A stretch of 11,204 bases of DNA, taken from contig JAQBZS010000138.1 in the NCBI GenBank assembly GCA_027622115.1, forward strand, positions 1 to 11,204, written 5' to 3'. This stretch comes from Planctomycetota bacterium (GTDB lineage Bacteria; Planctomycetota; Planctomycetia; Planctomycetales; Planctomycetaceae). Made by a program: the position numbers and the translations under genes. The notes beneath the pieces were generated by a model, which saw only the letters and a list, made by a program, of their open reading frames with translations, was not told where the DNA came from and ran no database searches. How positions within the stretch are numbered: position 1 is the first letter of the stretch; every line of letters starts with the position of its first letter. Positions 1-9,600 of the stretch are shown here, one piece after another.

Positions 1-1004
1 CCGATTGCGGCGTCGAGACCGGGGAGCGACCGCTCGGACGCATCCACTTTGATGGTTCCGAACCCGTTGCAGTCGGGGCATGCGCCGAGCGGGCTATTGA
101 AACTCAGCAGTCTGGGTTCCGGATTGGCGAATTCGGAACCACAACCCGCACACCGGACGGATGCGTCAAAGCGGACGACGTGCCAAGGGCGACCGTCGAT
201 CTCAACGGCATCGACCTGCCAGGCTTCGATCCCGGCGTTCACTTCCGGCGGCTGTTCGCAGATCAATTCGCAGCGCTCGTGCCCCGCATGAAACGCCAAC
301 TCAAGGCTGTCCAGCAGCCGCCCATCGCCGGCGTTCCCCGCCACCAATCGATCCACGACGACCAGCAGTTCCGTTGCCTCAGTCGCAGTCTCCGCGAAAT
401 CCGATCCCACGAATTCCTGCAGCGTGAGTGTCCGACCATCGGCGATCGCCCGCGTGAACCCGTCTTCGATCAATTCGACCGCGAGATCGCGACGCGTTGG
501 TTTCGGTGTTTGACCCGCACCGGCTGCAGACGGATCGCTCACGGGAAAGGCGATTTGAAAGCGAGTCCCATCCGGCAGGCGCGAGACGCATTCGACCACG
601 TGGTTCGGCGAATCTCGGCGAACTTCGATCTCGCATTCCGGACAAACAATCCGCCCGATTGCCGCGAACAACAGCCGCAAGCGGTCGTGAATTTCCGTCG
701 TCGTGGCCAATGTGGAGCGACTACCGACATTGACGCTGTGCTGTCGCAGGGCGATCGCCGGTGGAATGCGTTCGATGCTGTCGGCGTCTGGTTTTTCCAG
801 CCGATCCAGAAACTGTCTCGCGTAGGCGGAGAAGCCCTCGATGTACCGCCGCTGACCCTCCGCATACAGCGTGTCGAACGCGAGACTGCTTTTCCCCGAA
901 CCGCTGACGCCCACGATCACCACGAGCTTCTTGACGGGAATGTCGGCATTGATGCCCTTCAGGTTGTGGACTCGAACGCCACGCAGCTCGATCGATTGGT
1001 TCAT
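1..1004 (-). CDS. uvrA: UvrA-family excinuclease ABC ATPase subunit, N-terminal part (3' end beyond window)
   Basis: This is the DNA-damage recognition ATPase family of bacterial nucleotide excision repair, which acts with UvrB in the cytoplasm. I read 334 codons without a stop or frameshift. Seen: a Walker A motif G-V-S-G-S-G-K-S (about residues 32-39), then an F-D-T-L-Y-A-E-G-Q-R-R-Y-I stretch typical of UvrA, and an S-A-Y-A-R-Q-F-L segment. A four-cysteine zinc module lies at Cys285, Cys288, Cys309 and Cys312 (CX2C-X20-CX2C), enclosing the E-P-R-L-L-S-F-N-S-P-x-G-A-C motif. The ATG at 1004 is the first after an in-frame stop near 1043 and gives the expected N-terminus (I-E-L-R-G-V-R-V-H-N-L-K); no strong Shine-Dalgarno is visible. 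Oddity: the segment after the ATPase start reads I-P-P-A-I-A-L-R-Q, where ordinary UvrA has a G-x-S-P-A-I-x-I-E-Q type sequence, and there is an extra C-P-E-C pair near residue 130. From memory this resembles the long, duplicated UvrA paralogue of planctomycetes rather than the housekeeping copy. Family is near certain; paralogue class is inference. Confidence 0.93.
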   Translation of the reverse strand, partial: MNQSIELRGVRVHNLKGINADIPVKKLVVIVGVSGSGKSSLAFDTLYAEGQRRYIEGFSAYARQFLDRLEKPDADSIERIPPAIALRQHSVNVGSRSTLATTTEIHDRLRLLFAAIGRIVCPECEIEVRRDSPNHVVECVSRLPDGTRFQIAFPVSDPSAAGAGQTPKPTRRDLAVELIEDGFTRAIADGRTLTLQEFVGSDFAETATEATELLVVVDRLVAGNAGDGRLLDSLELAFHAGHERCELICEQPPEVNAGIEAWQVDAVEIDGRPWHVVRFDASVRCAGCGSEFANPEPRLLSFNSPLGACPDCNGFGTIKVDASERSLPGLDAAI

Positions 1005-1107
1005 GCGAATGCCTGGATCGAATGTCGACTTCTTGTTTATTCAACGATTGAGGGTACGTGATACGAATAAAAACAGCCTGTAAATTGGCCGTTTGGGCGT
1101 TAGCCCC

Positions 1108-1215
1108 ATGGTCCAAGAGTTGTGAGCCGCAACGCGTAAGCGGCCGGGCACCGAGCTATGCCCGAGGCCTTACGGCCAACGGCTCACCCACGAAGACCCA
1201 CAACTCTTGGACCAT
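1108..1215. mobile_element. 108-bp palindromic miniature element (MITE-like) with 14-bp flanking direct repeats
   Basis: The ends are perfect 17-bp terminal inverted repeats: ATGGTCCAAGAGTTGTG at 1108-1124 and its exact complement at 1199-1215. Immediately outside, with no gap on either side, is an exact 14-bp direct repeat TGGGCGTTAGCCCC at 1094-1107 and 1216-1229, as expected of a target-site duplication. Inside lies a second imperfect inverted repeat, 1122-1150 against 1159-1187, made of paired blocks of 8, 6 and 6 bp separated by small internal loops. From memory its GAGCCG...GCGTAAGCGGCC / GGCCTTACGGCC...CGGCTC core is common in planctomycete intergenic DNA. There is no coding capacity, so any movement would need a transposase supplied elsewhere. 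Alternative: a composite of two palindromic repeats formed by local duplication. Confidence 0.62.
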
Positions 1216-1219
1216 TGGG

Positions 1220-1265
1220 CGTTAGCCCCGGTTTTTCCCACGTTTGACCGAAACCGTGGCTAACG
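1220..1265. repeat. REP-like hairpin (CGTTAGCC...GGCTAACG), presumed target of the miniature element
   Basis: Arms 1220-1234 and 1251-1265 are complementary at 14 of 15 positions around a 16-nt loop. The left foot is the same G-G-G-C-G-T-T-A-G-C-C-C-C sequence that is duplicated around the 108-bp element. Removing the element and one direct-repeat copy restores a simple hairpin, so this appears to be the older repeat that was hit. A related G-G-G-C-G-T-T-A-G-C string recurs at about 11136-11145 near the other end of the window. Confidence 0.55.
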
Positions 1266-1417
1266 TCAAACCGGCTAATGAATATCCAGGCTCGGCCGCC
1301 CACTCACCTGCGGAGCGACGGCCACACTCCGGCATGGGATTGTAAGTCCCTGGAGCTTGGGGACGAAGCAGCCCACAATTGGGCATCGCGAATCCGCTCG
1401 CGCGTCATTCAACTCAT

Positions 1418-1424
1418 GAGGAGG
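1418..1424 (+). promoter_or_regulatory. Ribosome binding site that sets the GTG start of the hydrolase gene
   Basis: GAGGAGG is a strong Shine-Dalgarno match with a 5-nt spacer to the GTG at 1430. It decides between this GTG and an upstream in-frame TTG at 1379, which would prepend 17 charged and polar residues to an otherwise clean signal peptide. Confidence 0.8.
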
Positions 1425-1429
1425 CCGCC

Positions 1430-3535
1430 GTGTTCAAGTCGCTGGTTACTCTTGCCGCCGTTCTGTGTGCCTGTCCGACGTTTGCCGGATCACCCGTCTG
1501 GAACGTCCTCGATGGTCCGTCGAAGGACGTTCGATTGGGAACGCCACGAAACCTGAACGATGCGTATCACCCCTGGAAGCCGACGCAGAAGACCGTTGCT
1601 GCATGGAACACCGAAGCTCAGCGGATTCGCGAACAATTGCTGGTCGCCTGCGGTTTGTGGCCCATGCCCGTAAAGCAGCCGCTGAAACCCGTCATTCACG
1701 GCAAGATCGACCGCGACGATTACACCGTCGAAAAAGTCTACTTCGCATCGCATCCGGGGCATTACGTCACCGGGAATCTTTACCGGCCCAAGAACATCAA
1801 GGGCAAGATTCCCGCGATCCTTTCACCGCACGGGCATTGGTCCAACGGTCGGTTCTATGACGCCGGTGACAACACGGCCAAAGCACAAATCGCCCAAAGC
1901 GGCGAGACGTTCATGTCCGGCGGTCGATTCCCGTTGCAGGCTCGCATGGTGCATCTGGCACGCTTGGGTTGCACGGTGTTTCATTACGACATGGTCGGCT
2001 ACGCGGACAGCAAATCGATCAACCACCGCACCGGCTACATGGACGCGACCGCCGGATTGCATCTGCAAAACCTGTTGGGCCTGCAAACGTTCAACTCGAT
2101 TCGAGCCCTTGATTTTGTGCAATCGCTGCCGGAAGTCGACCCGCATCGCATCGGCGTCACGGGGGCGAGTGGCGGCGGCACGCAGACCTTCATGCTGTGT
2201 GCGATCGATCCGCGGCCGACCGTGGCGTTTCCGGCGGTGATGGTTTCGACCGGCATGCAGGGCGGCTGTGTGTGTGAAAACTCGGCCTACATGCGGCAGG
2301 GCATCAACAACATCGCCATCGCCGCGTTGTTCGCGCCCAAACCCATGGCTCTCAGCGGAGCCGACGATTGGACCATCGACATCGAAACGAAGGGCTTGCC
2401 GGAACTGCGATACGTCTATGGGTTGTTCGGCAAGAAGGACTACGTGCATGCAAAGTGCTATCCGCAGTTCAAACACAACTACAACCAAGTCTCTCGCGAG
2501 ATGATGTATGCGTGGTTCGCGACGTATTTGGAATTGGACAAGCAGTCCTTCAAAGAACGAGATTTCAAACCGGTCCCGCCGGCCGATCTGTCGGTCTTCG
2601 ACAAGGCCCACCCCATCCCCGCCGATTCCAAGTCGCCCGCCGCATTGAAGGCGTACCTCGCGGAGACTTCGCGGGCGGCGTACTCCAAGCTGCTGCCGAA
2701 AACCGCAGCGGACGTTGAAAACTATCAGCAAGTCGTCGGCGGTGCGGCCCGAGTCATGCTCGACGGTGGTGTTTCCCGGAACGAGCTGGAAGTTGTCCGC
2801 AAATCGACATCAACGATCGACGGCGTGGTCATTATTCGCGGCACTCTGAGTCGCAAAGCCAGCGGCGAAGAGATTCCCTACCTCCGACTGACGCCTGACG
2901 GAACTCGCGCCGAGGATCTGAGCGGCTGCGTTGTTTGGATCGATGGACAAGGCAAGCGAAGCCTGTTCGACAAGAACGGCACACTTCAACCGTTTGTGAA
3001 ACAGTTGCTCGCTGCCAAAAAGAGCGTCGTTGCCGCCGATGTGTTTCGCACGGGTGAGCTGACGAAGCCTGATCTCGCGAAAGTGAATACGGGCTACCAA
3101 GGCTACACGCATGGATATAACCGCACGATCATCGCCAATCGTGTCCGCGATATTCTGTCCGTCGTCGCGTCCGTCGAGCAGAAAACTCAACCGGTGGACT
3201 TGGTCGGAACACACGGAGCCGGAGCCTGGGTGCTGTTGGCTCGCGGCTTGGTGCGGCAGGATGTTCGGCGGACGATCGCCGACGTCGTCGGCATTCATTT
3301 CGGCAAACTGACATCAACGTCGGATGAAAACTATTTACCAGGCGCGCTCAAATACGGCGGCTTGGGTGGACTGGCCGCGCTGGCGGTTCCCGCACAATTG
3401 TCGATCGCCGGCTTGCAGGGTGGTGCGGAAACGGAATTCGAACCGCTCCTCAAGGTCGCCAAAGCGGCGAATGGTAGGATCGATTTCCGAATTTCTTTCA
3501 CGGATCAAGAAGTCGTCGCGACTCTGCTCAAGTAG
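1430..3535 (+). CDS. Secreted two-domain alpha/beta hydrolase, acetyl-xylan-esterase-like
   Basis: The 701-residue product is predicted to be an exported serine hydrolase that probably cleaves ester bonds, for example acyl groups on polysaccharides; the substrate cannot be read from sequence. Seen: a signal peptide (residues 1-19, hydrophobic core L-V-T-L-A-A-V-L, likely cut after T-F-A). An H-G-H-W oxyanion-type segment lies at 134-137, the nucleophile elbow G-A-S-G-G-G has Ser247, and the likely acid is Asp312 or Asp313 in A-D-D-W. The likely catalytic base is His349 in F-K-H-N-Y. This order and spacing give a complete Ser-Asp-His triad in domain 1. Residues from about 440 to 701 form a second hydrolase-like domain whose elbow position reads G-T-H-G-A-G, with His595 in place of serine, so it is probably non-catalytic. 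The GTG start is fixed by the Shine-Dalgarno at 1418-1424. The gene is divergent from uvrA and convergent with the giant gene, so probably monocistronic. Family assignment (AXE1/prolyl-oligopeptidase-like) is from motif style. Confidence 0.85.
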   Translation: MFKSLVTLAAVLCACPTFAGSPVWNVLDGPSKDVRLGTPRNLNDAYHPWKPTQKTVAAWNTEAQRIREQLLVACGLWPMPVKQPLKPVIHGKIDRDDYTVEKVYFASHPGHYVTGNLYRPKNIKGKIPAILSPHGHWSNGRFYDAGDNTAKAQIAQSGETFMSGGRFPLQARMVHLARLGCTVFHYDMVGYADSKSINHRTGYMDATAGLHLQNLLGLQTFNSIRALDFVQSLPEVDPHRIGVTGASGGGTQTFMLCAIDPRPTVAFPAVMVSTGMQGGCVCENSAYMRQGINNIAIAALFAPKPMALSGADDWTIDIETKGLPELRYVYGLFGKKDYVHAKCYPQFKHNYNQVSREMMYAWFATYLELDKQSFKERDFKPVPPADLSVFDKAHPIPADSKSPAALKAYLAETSRAAYSKLLPKTAADVENYQQVVGGAARVMLDGGVSRNELEVVRKSTSTIDGVVIIRGTLSRKASGEEIPYLRLTPDGTRAEDLSGCVVWIDGQGKRSLFDKNGTLQPFVKQLLAAKKSVVAADVFRTGELTKPDLAKVNTGYQGYTHGYNRTIIANRVRDILSVVASVEQKTQPVDLVGTHGAGAWVLLARGLVRQDVRRTIADVVGIHFGKLTSTSDENYLPGALKYGGLGGLAALAVPAQLSIAGLQGGAETEFEPLLKVAKAANGRIDFRISFTDQEVVATLLK

Positions 3536-3564
3536 ATTGAGCAGCTATCGCCGCCGCGTTTTCG

Positions 3565-3600
3565 AACCGCGTAGCGGTGGCATGTCACCGCGTTGCAGTT
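3565..3600. terminator. Imperfect hairpin in the convergent gap, possible bidirectional terminator
   Basis: Arms 3565-3579 and 3586-3600 pair through an uninterrupted inner GCGGTG/CACCGC stem and a partly mismatched outer stem around a 6-nt loop. It sits between the 3' ends of two converging genes. A small second hairpin GTCGC-TTC-GCGAC follows at 3613-3625, with a short T run (3637-3644) some distance downstream. Neither is a textbook intrinsic terminator because no T tract abuts the stem. The sequence style also resembles planctomycete intergenic repeats, so termination is inferred mainly from position. Confidence 0.35.
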
Positions 3601-3645
3601 CTATCGCGTGACGTCGCTTCGCGACTCAAGACGCCCTTGTTTTGA

Positions 3646-6600
3646 TTAGACGAGGTCGTCCAAGTCGTCTCCGCCGAGCAACAAGTCGAGCGATGCAGTG
3701 CTCGACAGCTGCCGAAGACGAATGCCACTGACGTTCCAGCCGTCGGCAGCTCCGTCGTTCGACACGTCCTGGACTTGCAAGCTCAGCCGTCCGTCCACAA
3801 CCGTCACGTTGAAGGTCTTGCCGACAAACTCGCCGGCCCGTGTGCTCATGGCCTCGATCTCGACGTTGCCTTCGGCCGACACCTGCGTGCCGTCTCGTGC
3901 AACGTCATCGCCAATCACGACCAGCACTTCGTACACGCCGTTCGGAACATCAACGTGGAATGTCTGATCCGTCCCGGAATGACCGTCGCCCATCAGATCC
4001 GACGATGACGCGCGGTCCACTAGGTTCCCCTGAACTGCAGAATTCCAGCCGTAACCTTGGCTGGGCGAGTACACATCATCCGGCTGCACGCTGATCGAAC
4101 CGTAGAATGTCTCCGACCCAGCAACGTCGAAGTCGAATTTCAACTCGCCGTTTTGCAATTGCATGGGAGACGGAGCGACGTCCGCCACATCGTTGCTCGA
4201 CGAATCACTATGCGACTCGCCGGTATCCAGCGGAGCCTGCATGGTGGTCGAACCTGCCGACGTCACTGGCGGATCGAAGTTGCCCACCAACGGCAGCGAA
4301 TCGTGGTGGCCGAACTGAGCGAACATGTCATTGCCCAGCGGTGCGGGCGAGAATGCATGTTTGAGAGCGTTGGCCGTGCCGTCCTGTGCATCCGCCGCGT
4401 TCGACAACAGGAAGAACCACTCGGCCTGCTCCTCGGGCGTCACGGCTCGGCGGTTGCGTTCTTTCAGTCCCAAGTCGTCGATGCCGTCCAAGTTGAAGTC
4501 CGCTGCAAACGGCACGGCGCCCGACGATTGACCGGCGAGGCTGAATTCGAACACATCGTCGTACTGGCCGTCCAAGACTCCGAGCGATCCGTCGTCGGCA
4601 GTTGTCAGATCGAAGAAGAATTGCGTCCGGCGAATGCCCTTGCCGCCTTCGTAATCGAGATACGTGGCCAGATCGTCCAGACCGTCACCATCGAAGTCGC
4701 CGACCAGCGGGGCACCACTCATGTTCGTGCTCAGGTACGTGTCGCCCTTGGCTTCGATGTCGTTGGTTTGGTTGGTGTCCAACAGCCACGACTTGCCGAT
4801 GTAAAGTCCGACTTCATCGCCGGGATGCGATGTGTCGAAGTCTCCGGCGATCGGGACTCCCGCCAATTGAAGTTCGGCCACTTTGTTGAAGTCCGCAACA
4901 CCGTCGTTGTCGAAGTCGAGCAGCCAGCGGTATTGCTCGCGAGTCTTGCTGTACTTCGTCGTGCCGATTTGCTCCCGCACGATGCCGTACGCCCCGAGCC
5001 GGTCAAAACCGTCAACACTGGTCGCATCCGATGCGCCGAACTGACCGACGAAATGATGGTCGTCGGGTTGCGCGAATTCGAACACGAGGTCACGGTTCGA
5101 GTGGTCGCCGGACGTGGGGTCGAAATCAAAGTTGCCGTTGATGTCGATGTACACGCCGTGCTCGTCGCCGTAGCCCTTGCCCGGACCCGCTCCCACCGTG
5201 GCGATTTCCGGACGACTGTCGACCGTGAACCGGGCGACGAAATCTCCACCGGAGACGCCGTCACCGCTGGGGAAAGCCGGATCGCCGTTGGGCTCATCCG
5301 CGTTGGTTTCGCCGTCGAGCGAGTTGTCTGCTGGATCGGTGATCGAGTCTGAAACCGTCAACGTGTAGCGATCGTCCGGAATCGGTCCGTCGAAAATCAG
5401 TTCCAAAGTTGCCGTGGGAGTTTCGCCTTCCGCCACCGGATTGTTCGTCACCACGATGTCTTGGATCGCGACGATGCCGTTGTTGTCACCGACCAAGTGA
5501 TAATGACCGGGATTGCCAGCCACGCCCGCGTTGACCGCTTCATACAGGAAACCGGGGAAACGATTCGGTGCGTCTTCGATGTTGATCGTCAAACTGACCA
5601 CGCCCGGCGTGGGGCCTTGAGCCGGTTTGACGTCGAACAAGTTGAACGTCGGATCGCTCGTGATCTCAACCCCATGCCGATCCGGTCCAACCCCGTCCGG
5701 ATCAAACACGCGCGGACCCAGCGTATCGACTTCGGACGTACTGATGTCGTAAACGTTGAACACGTCTTCCGTCAGCCCATCGACTCGCAAGTAAGTCGTC
5801 GAGCCGTCTGCCACGCCGATGGTTACGGTTTGGCCGTTGTCCGACGGATGGCTGGAAGCAATCAAGTCGCCGTTCGCATCGAACGCCGAAATCACCAATT
5901 CGCCGTCTCCCGGCAAGCCGTCACGGCCATTCGCGAGCGTCTGGATGGCATCGAATTCCAGTTCGAATTGGAACGTCCCGGTCTTGGACGCGTGGAATTC
6001 GTACCAGTCTTCGTCACCCGGCAAGTCCGATCCGAATCCAAACGGATCCACGACACCCGCGGGATCAACGTTTGGATTCACCGGAGCGGCGTCCAACGCC
6101 GCCAGATCGGTCGAGTTCAGCCGATCGTTGTTGTGTTCGAACGGATCGGTATCCACCACCAAGACACGACCGTCGCCATCGAGCCCCGTTCCGACGGGAT
6201 CGAGCGGCAGGATGTCCACGGTTTCCACATTGATGTAGTTGACCGGATCCAGCCCGCCGACGCGCACGGTCCCGTCGTGGTTGTTCGAATCTTCGCGATG
6301 AATCGACAAGTCGCCAGGACCGTCGTCGAGAATCGCCAGTCGATCGCCCGTGCTCGATTCACCGGCATCCACTTCAAAGCGAGAACTGTCGCCGGGCGTC
6401 CCTTGCGCGATGTAGTCGTCCGAAACACGGATGCCGATCAAGTCGTCCCCGGCTCCGGTCGAGATCGTGATTTCTTCCAACGAGCCGCGAACGACTGAGT
6501 CGGTTTGGCTGCTGCCGTTGACGCTCGTGATCAAGCTACCCAGGGTTTGTTCGACGCTCACGACGTCGTCGCCGGCGCCGGTCGTAATCGCCAACGTGTC

Positions 6601-9600
6601 AAAGCCGGCTCCCGCCGCGATGCTGTCGTTGCCCGCCTCGAGAACGAACGAATCGTCGCCCGCTCCGGCAAATAGGCCGTCGTTTCCATCGCCACCATCG
6701 AAGTGGTTGTTGCCTTGCAGGTCGGTGAGCATGTCGTCGCCCGCGCCGCCAGCGAGATTGTCGTCACCCGCGCCGCCGTCGATGTGGTCCACACCCGGAC
6801 CGCCTTGGATCACATCGTCACCGCTGCCGCCGTCAAGCACATGGTCCGCGAATCCGCGAGCCGTCAAGACGTCCGCACCGTCGCCGCCCGTGATCACGCT
6901 GGCGTCGGCGTCGATTTGGTCATTACCGAGACCGCCGTTGAGCGTCAAATTGGCGACTCCGACAGTGTTGTTCGAGTACAGCCGGTCATCGCCGTCGTTA
7001 CCGTTGACCACGATCGCATCGCCGCTGACGGCCGCGAGATTGATGTCCGCCGTGAGCCCATCAATGCTCACTTTTCCGCCACCATGTCCGGCCACGGTAA
7101 TGTTGTCCGAATTCTCACGGCCCTCGACCGTCACCGAATCAACGCTCGCATCCGCACCCAAGTTGGCATCAACGCTACCCACGTCCGTTCCAGCCAAGTC
7201 GTTGACGTGAAGCGAATCCGCTCCGTCACCCAATGCAAGCGACACGTTTTCGACGCTCGCCAAATCCAGCACGTCAGAACCGACCGCATTCGAGACCGCG
7301 ACCGTTACCCGAGTCGGATTGTTCGGAGTGGAAGTGCTCGCCGCCGTCAACATAACCGCGTCGCCGCCGGCCGTGGCGGTGACGTACACCTGATCGCTTT
7401 CTCCGGCACCGCCCTCGATCCGATCGCTGCCGGCTCCCGCATTCCACAACACGACATCCGAACCGGTTCCGCCGAAGATGTCGTCATCGCCTTGGCTGCC
7501 GGTCAGCGTGTCGTCACCCGCTTCGCCGGACAATGTGGTTGAACCCGTGAAGCCGCTCGCGTCGATCGTGTTGTTTGAAGCTCCGCCCGTCAGAGAAACC
7601 GTCTCGACACTGGAATTCAGAGCCACGGACCCACCGCCATCCGGCCCGCTCGTCGCCAGTTCGGCATCGCTCAGCGTGAAGTTGGCGTCGCCGGACGAAT
7701 TCAAATGATCGACTCCGTCGCCCGCGTTGATGCTGAACGCACCTCCGGAAACCGGCAAGGCAAAGTTGGGGCCGGCGGAGATCGTGTCGTCACCGGCACC
7801 GGTCGAAACACTGAAGTTTTGCAGGCCGGTGGCGACCAACGGCGAAGCAACCGTGACGTTGTCCGCAGACCCGCCAACGGCGTCGTTCGACGCAGCATCC
7901 ACCGAGACATCGCCGACGTTTTGGAAGGTGAGCGAATTGAAGCCCACACCGCCACTCGTGCCGGACACCACGTTCTTGTCCACGGCCGCCGAGTCAACAT
8001 TCAACACGTCTTCCGCGTTGGGCGTGACGAGCGTGACTTGATCCGTGCCGTCGACATACAGGGTTTCTTCCAATCCGGTGAAGCGGATTACGTTCCCATC
8101 CACCACCACGGTTCCGCTGCCATTCGTCGTGGCGCTCGGCGTGTAGACCGCCGCTCCGCCACCCACGATGCGCAGTTGATCTCCATCAGCCGGCATGCCC
8201 GGATCGTTGCCGTTGTACGTCACTCCATTGGCCCTCGGGATGGGATTTCCGTTCGTGAAGTCCACCGTCAGCGTGTCCACCAGTTCGCCGCCATCCAGTA
8301 CGATGCCGTCCACCGATGCACTCAAGCCCGCGAACACCACGTCGTCGTTCAGCAGCAATTCAATGAATTGCTGGTTCGACGCACTCCGGCGCAGAATGAA
8401 ATTATCGGCGGTCGCACCATCCGCATCCCCGGAAACTTCCAAGAGGTTGGAATCGCCGCCGCTGCTGTAAGCGACGTTGGCGGTGAAGGCTTCAAAGTCT
8501 TTCGGGTTGCCCGAGTTATCCGCCCAAAACCCGTGCAATGTGCCGTCGTGAACGGCCACCCCGATGTAATTGTGAAAGTTGACCGGTGTTGGATTCAGTG
8601 TGGCGTTCGACGACTGCGCCGTGAGTCGCTGGGATTGAGCTGCCGGAAACGTCGCCGCTCCGTCGGTACTCGTGGCGACTTGCACATGCACGTCGTCGTT
8701 GCCGGTCGCCTCGTCTCCGGCGGTCGAGTAATAGATCACGTTGACGCTACCCGATGTCTGATCCACGTCGACCCACGGGTGAAACTCATTGCTGCCGGTT
8801 GCAGGGCCGTTGACTCGCAAGCGATCCGACCACGAAGCACCTTCATTATCCGACGTAATGACAAACACGTCCGAATCCACGTTGCCGGACGGGACAATGG
8901 TCACCGGTTGTGGATGCACCGGTTTGTAGACCGGCGGATGCAGCGGCGGCTTGTAAGCGTGATTTGTGTTGGCGTCCGCACTGCTGGTTGCGTCGGTCGT
9001 CGCGGCGTCATCGACCGTATCCGCAACCGGTGCTGGTGCCGGTGGAGCGGTCACCGCAACATGTGGAATCGGAGTCAAAATGTGCGGCTGCGTTGTATCG
9101 GCGAACGTAATGTAAACTCGCCCGTCGTTGGCACCGCCACTGCGATCGACGTCCACAACGGGTCCATTGTGGATTCCCTGTTTCGGAGCCGCCGAGGCCC
9201 ATGTCCGCTGCAAGTCCGTATTGATCTTCGCGGCGGTCTCATCGTGTCCGAACGAATCATTCGTGCTAAACAGTCCGTCGCGATCAACGTCGAATTCGAT
9301 CGAACCGGGGTGGCTATACACGACCGAATAGCCATAAGTGTTGCTTGCAGGTTTGTACGGACCCTTTGACGCGTTGTACGCATCCACCGGCGAGACGTGT
9401 TGCGGGTTGTAGTACTGAGTCCCGTAGCCGGCAGGTGAGTTGTTGACGATCGGAGCACCATAGGCTCCGTTGGAGCCGTACGAGTAATCGTGACTCGAAC
9501 TCGGTCCCTGATAACTGTGATCCACCTGATAGGACTGGGTCGTGTATCCACCATACGGATAGCCTTGATCCAGCCAAGTCACATAAAGCTCGCCTTCGGG

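Larger units (their letters stand above)
1005..1429. other. Divergent intergenic region between uvrA and the hydrolase gene
   Basis: These 425 bases hold no credible gene; short open frames here have no start context or recognisable protein character. The middle (1094-1265) is a nested set of inverted and direct repeats described in separate entries. Promoters for both divergent genes should lie here, but I found no convincing -35/-10 pair: a TTTACA on the reverse strand near 1081-1086 has no good -10 partner. The segment 1266-1417 shows no structure apart from the G-G-C-T-A-A-Y motif, which recurs from the neighbouring repeat. Confidence 0.6.

Noticed and set aside
180..1061. A 293-codon plus-strand open frame opposite uvrA
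   Set aside because: The reverse strand reads a clear UvrA N-terminus with Walker A and zinc-module cysteines; the plus-strand product is low-information.
1020..1090. Possible uvrA promoter on the reverse strand (TTTACA near 1081-1086)
   Set aside because: No -10 hexamer of acceptable match lies at 16-18 bp spacing, so I do not call it.
1379..1429. In-frame TTG at 1379 as the start of the hydrolase
   Set aside because: The GTG at 1430 has a GAGGAGG 5 nt upstream and begins directly with a typical signal peptide; the TTG would add a charged leader without a good ribosome binding site.
1823..2731. A 302-codon reverse-strand open frame across the hydrolase gene
   Set aside because: It is the antisense of a well-supported catalytic domain; its product is Arg/His-rich without motifs.
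6559..7533. Repetitive DNA that could suggest a CRISPR or tandem DNA array
   Set aside because: The repetition is at the protein level (glycine-aspartate units) with varying codons and spacing, all in one open frame.
7705..9369. A 554-codon open frame on the plus strand, with others of 431 codons (4057-5352) and 345 codons (5461-6498)
   Set aside because: They lie opposite the giant gene, have no recognisable motifs, and are Arg/His/Val-rich as expected of the antisense of a high-GC Asp/Gly/Thr-rich coding sequence. The reverse-strand frame carries clear domain motifs throughout.
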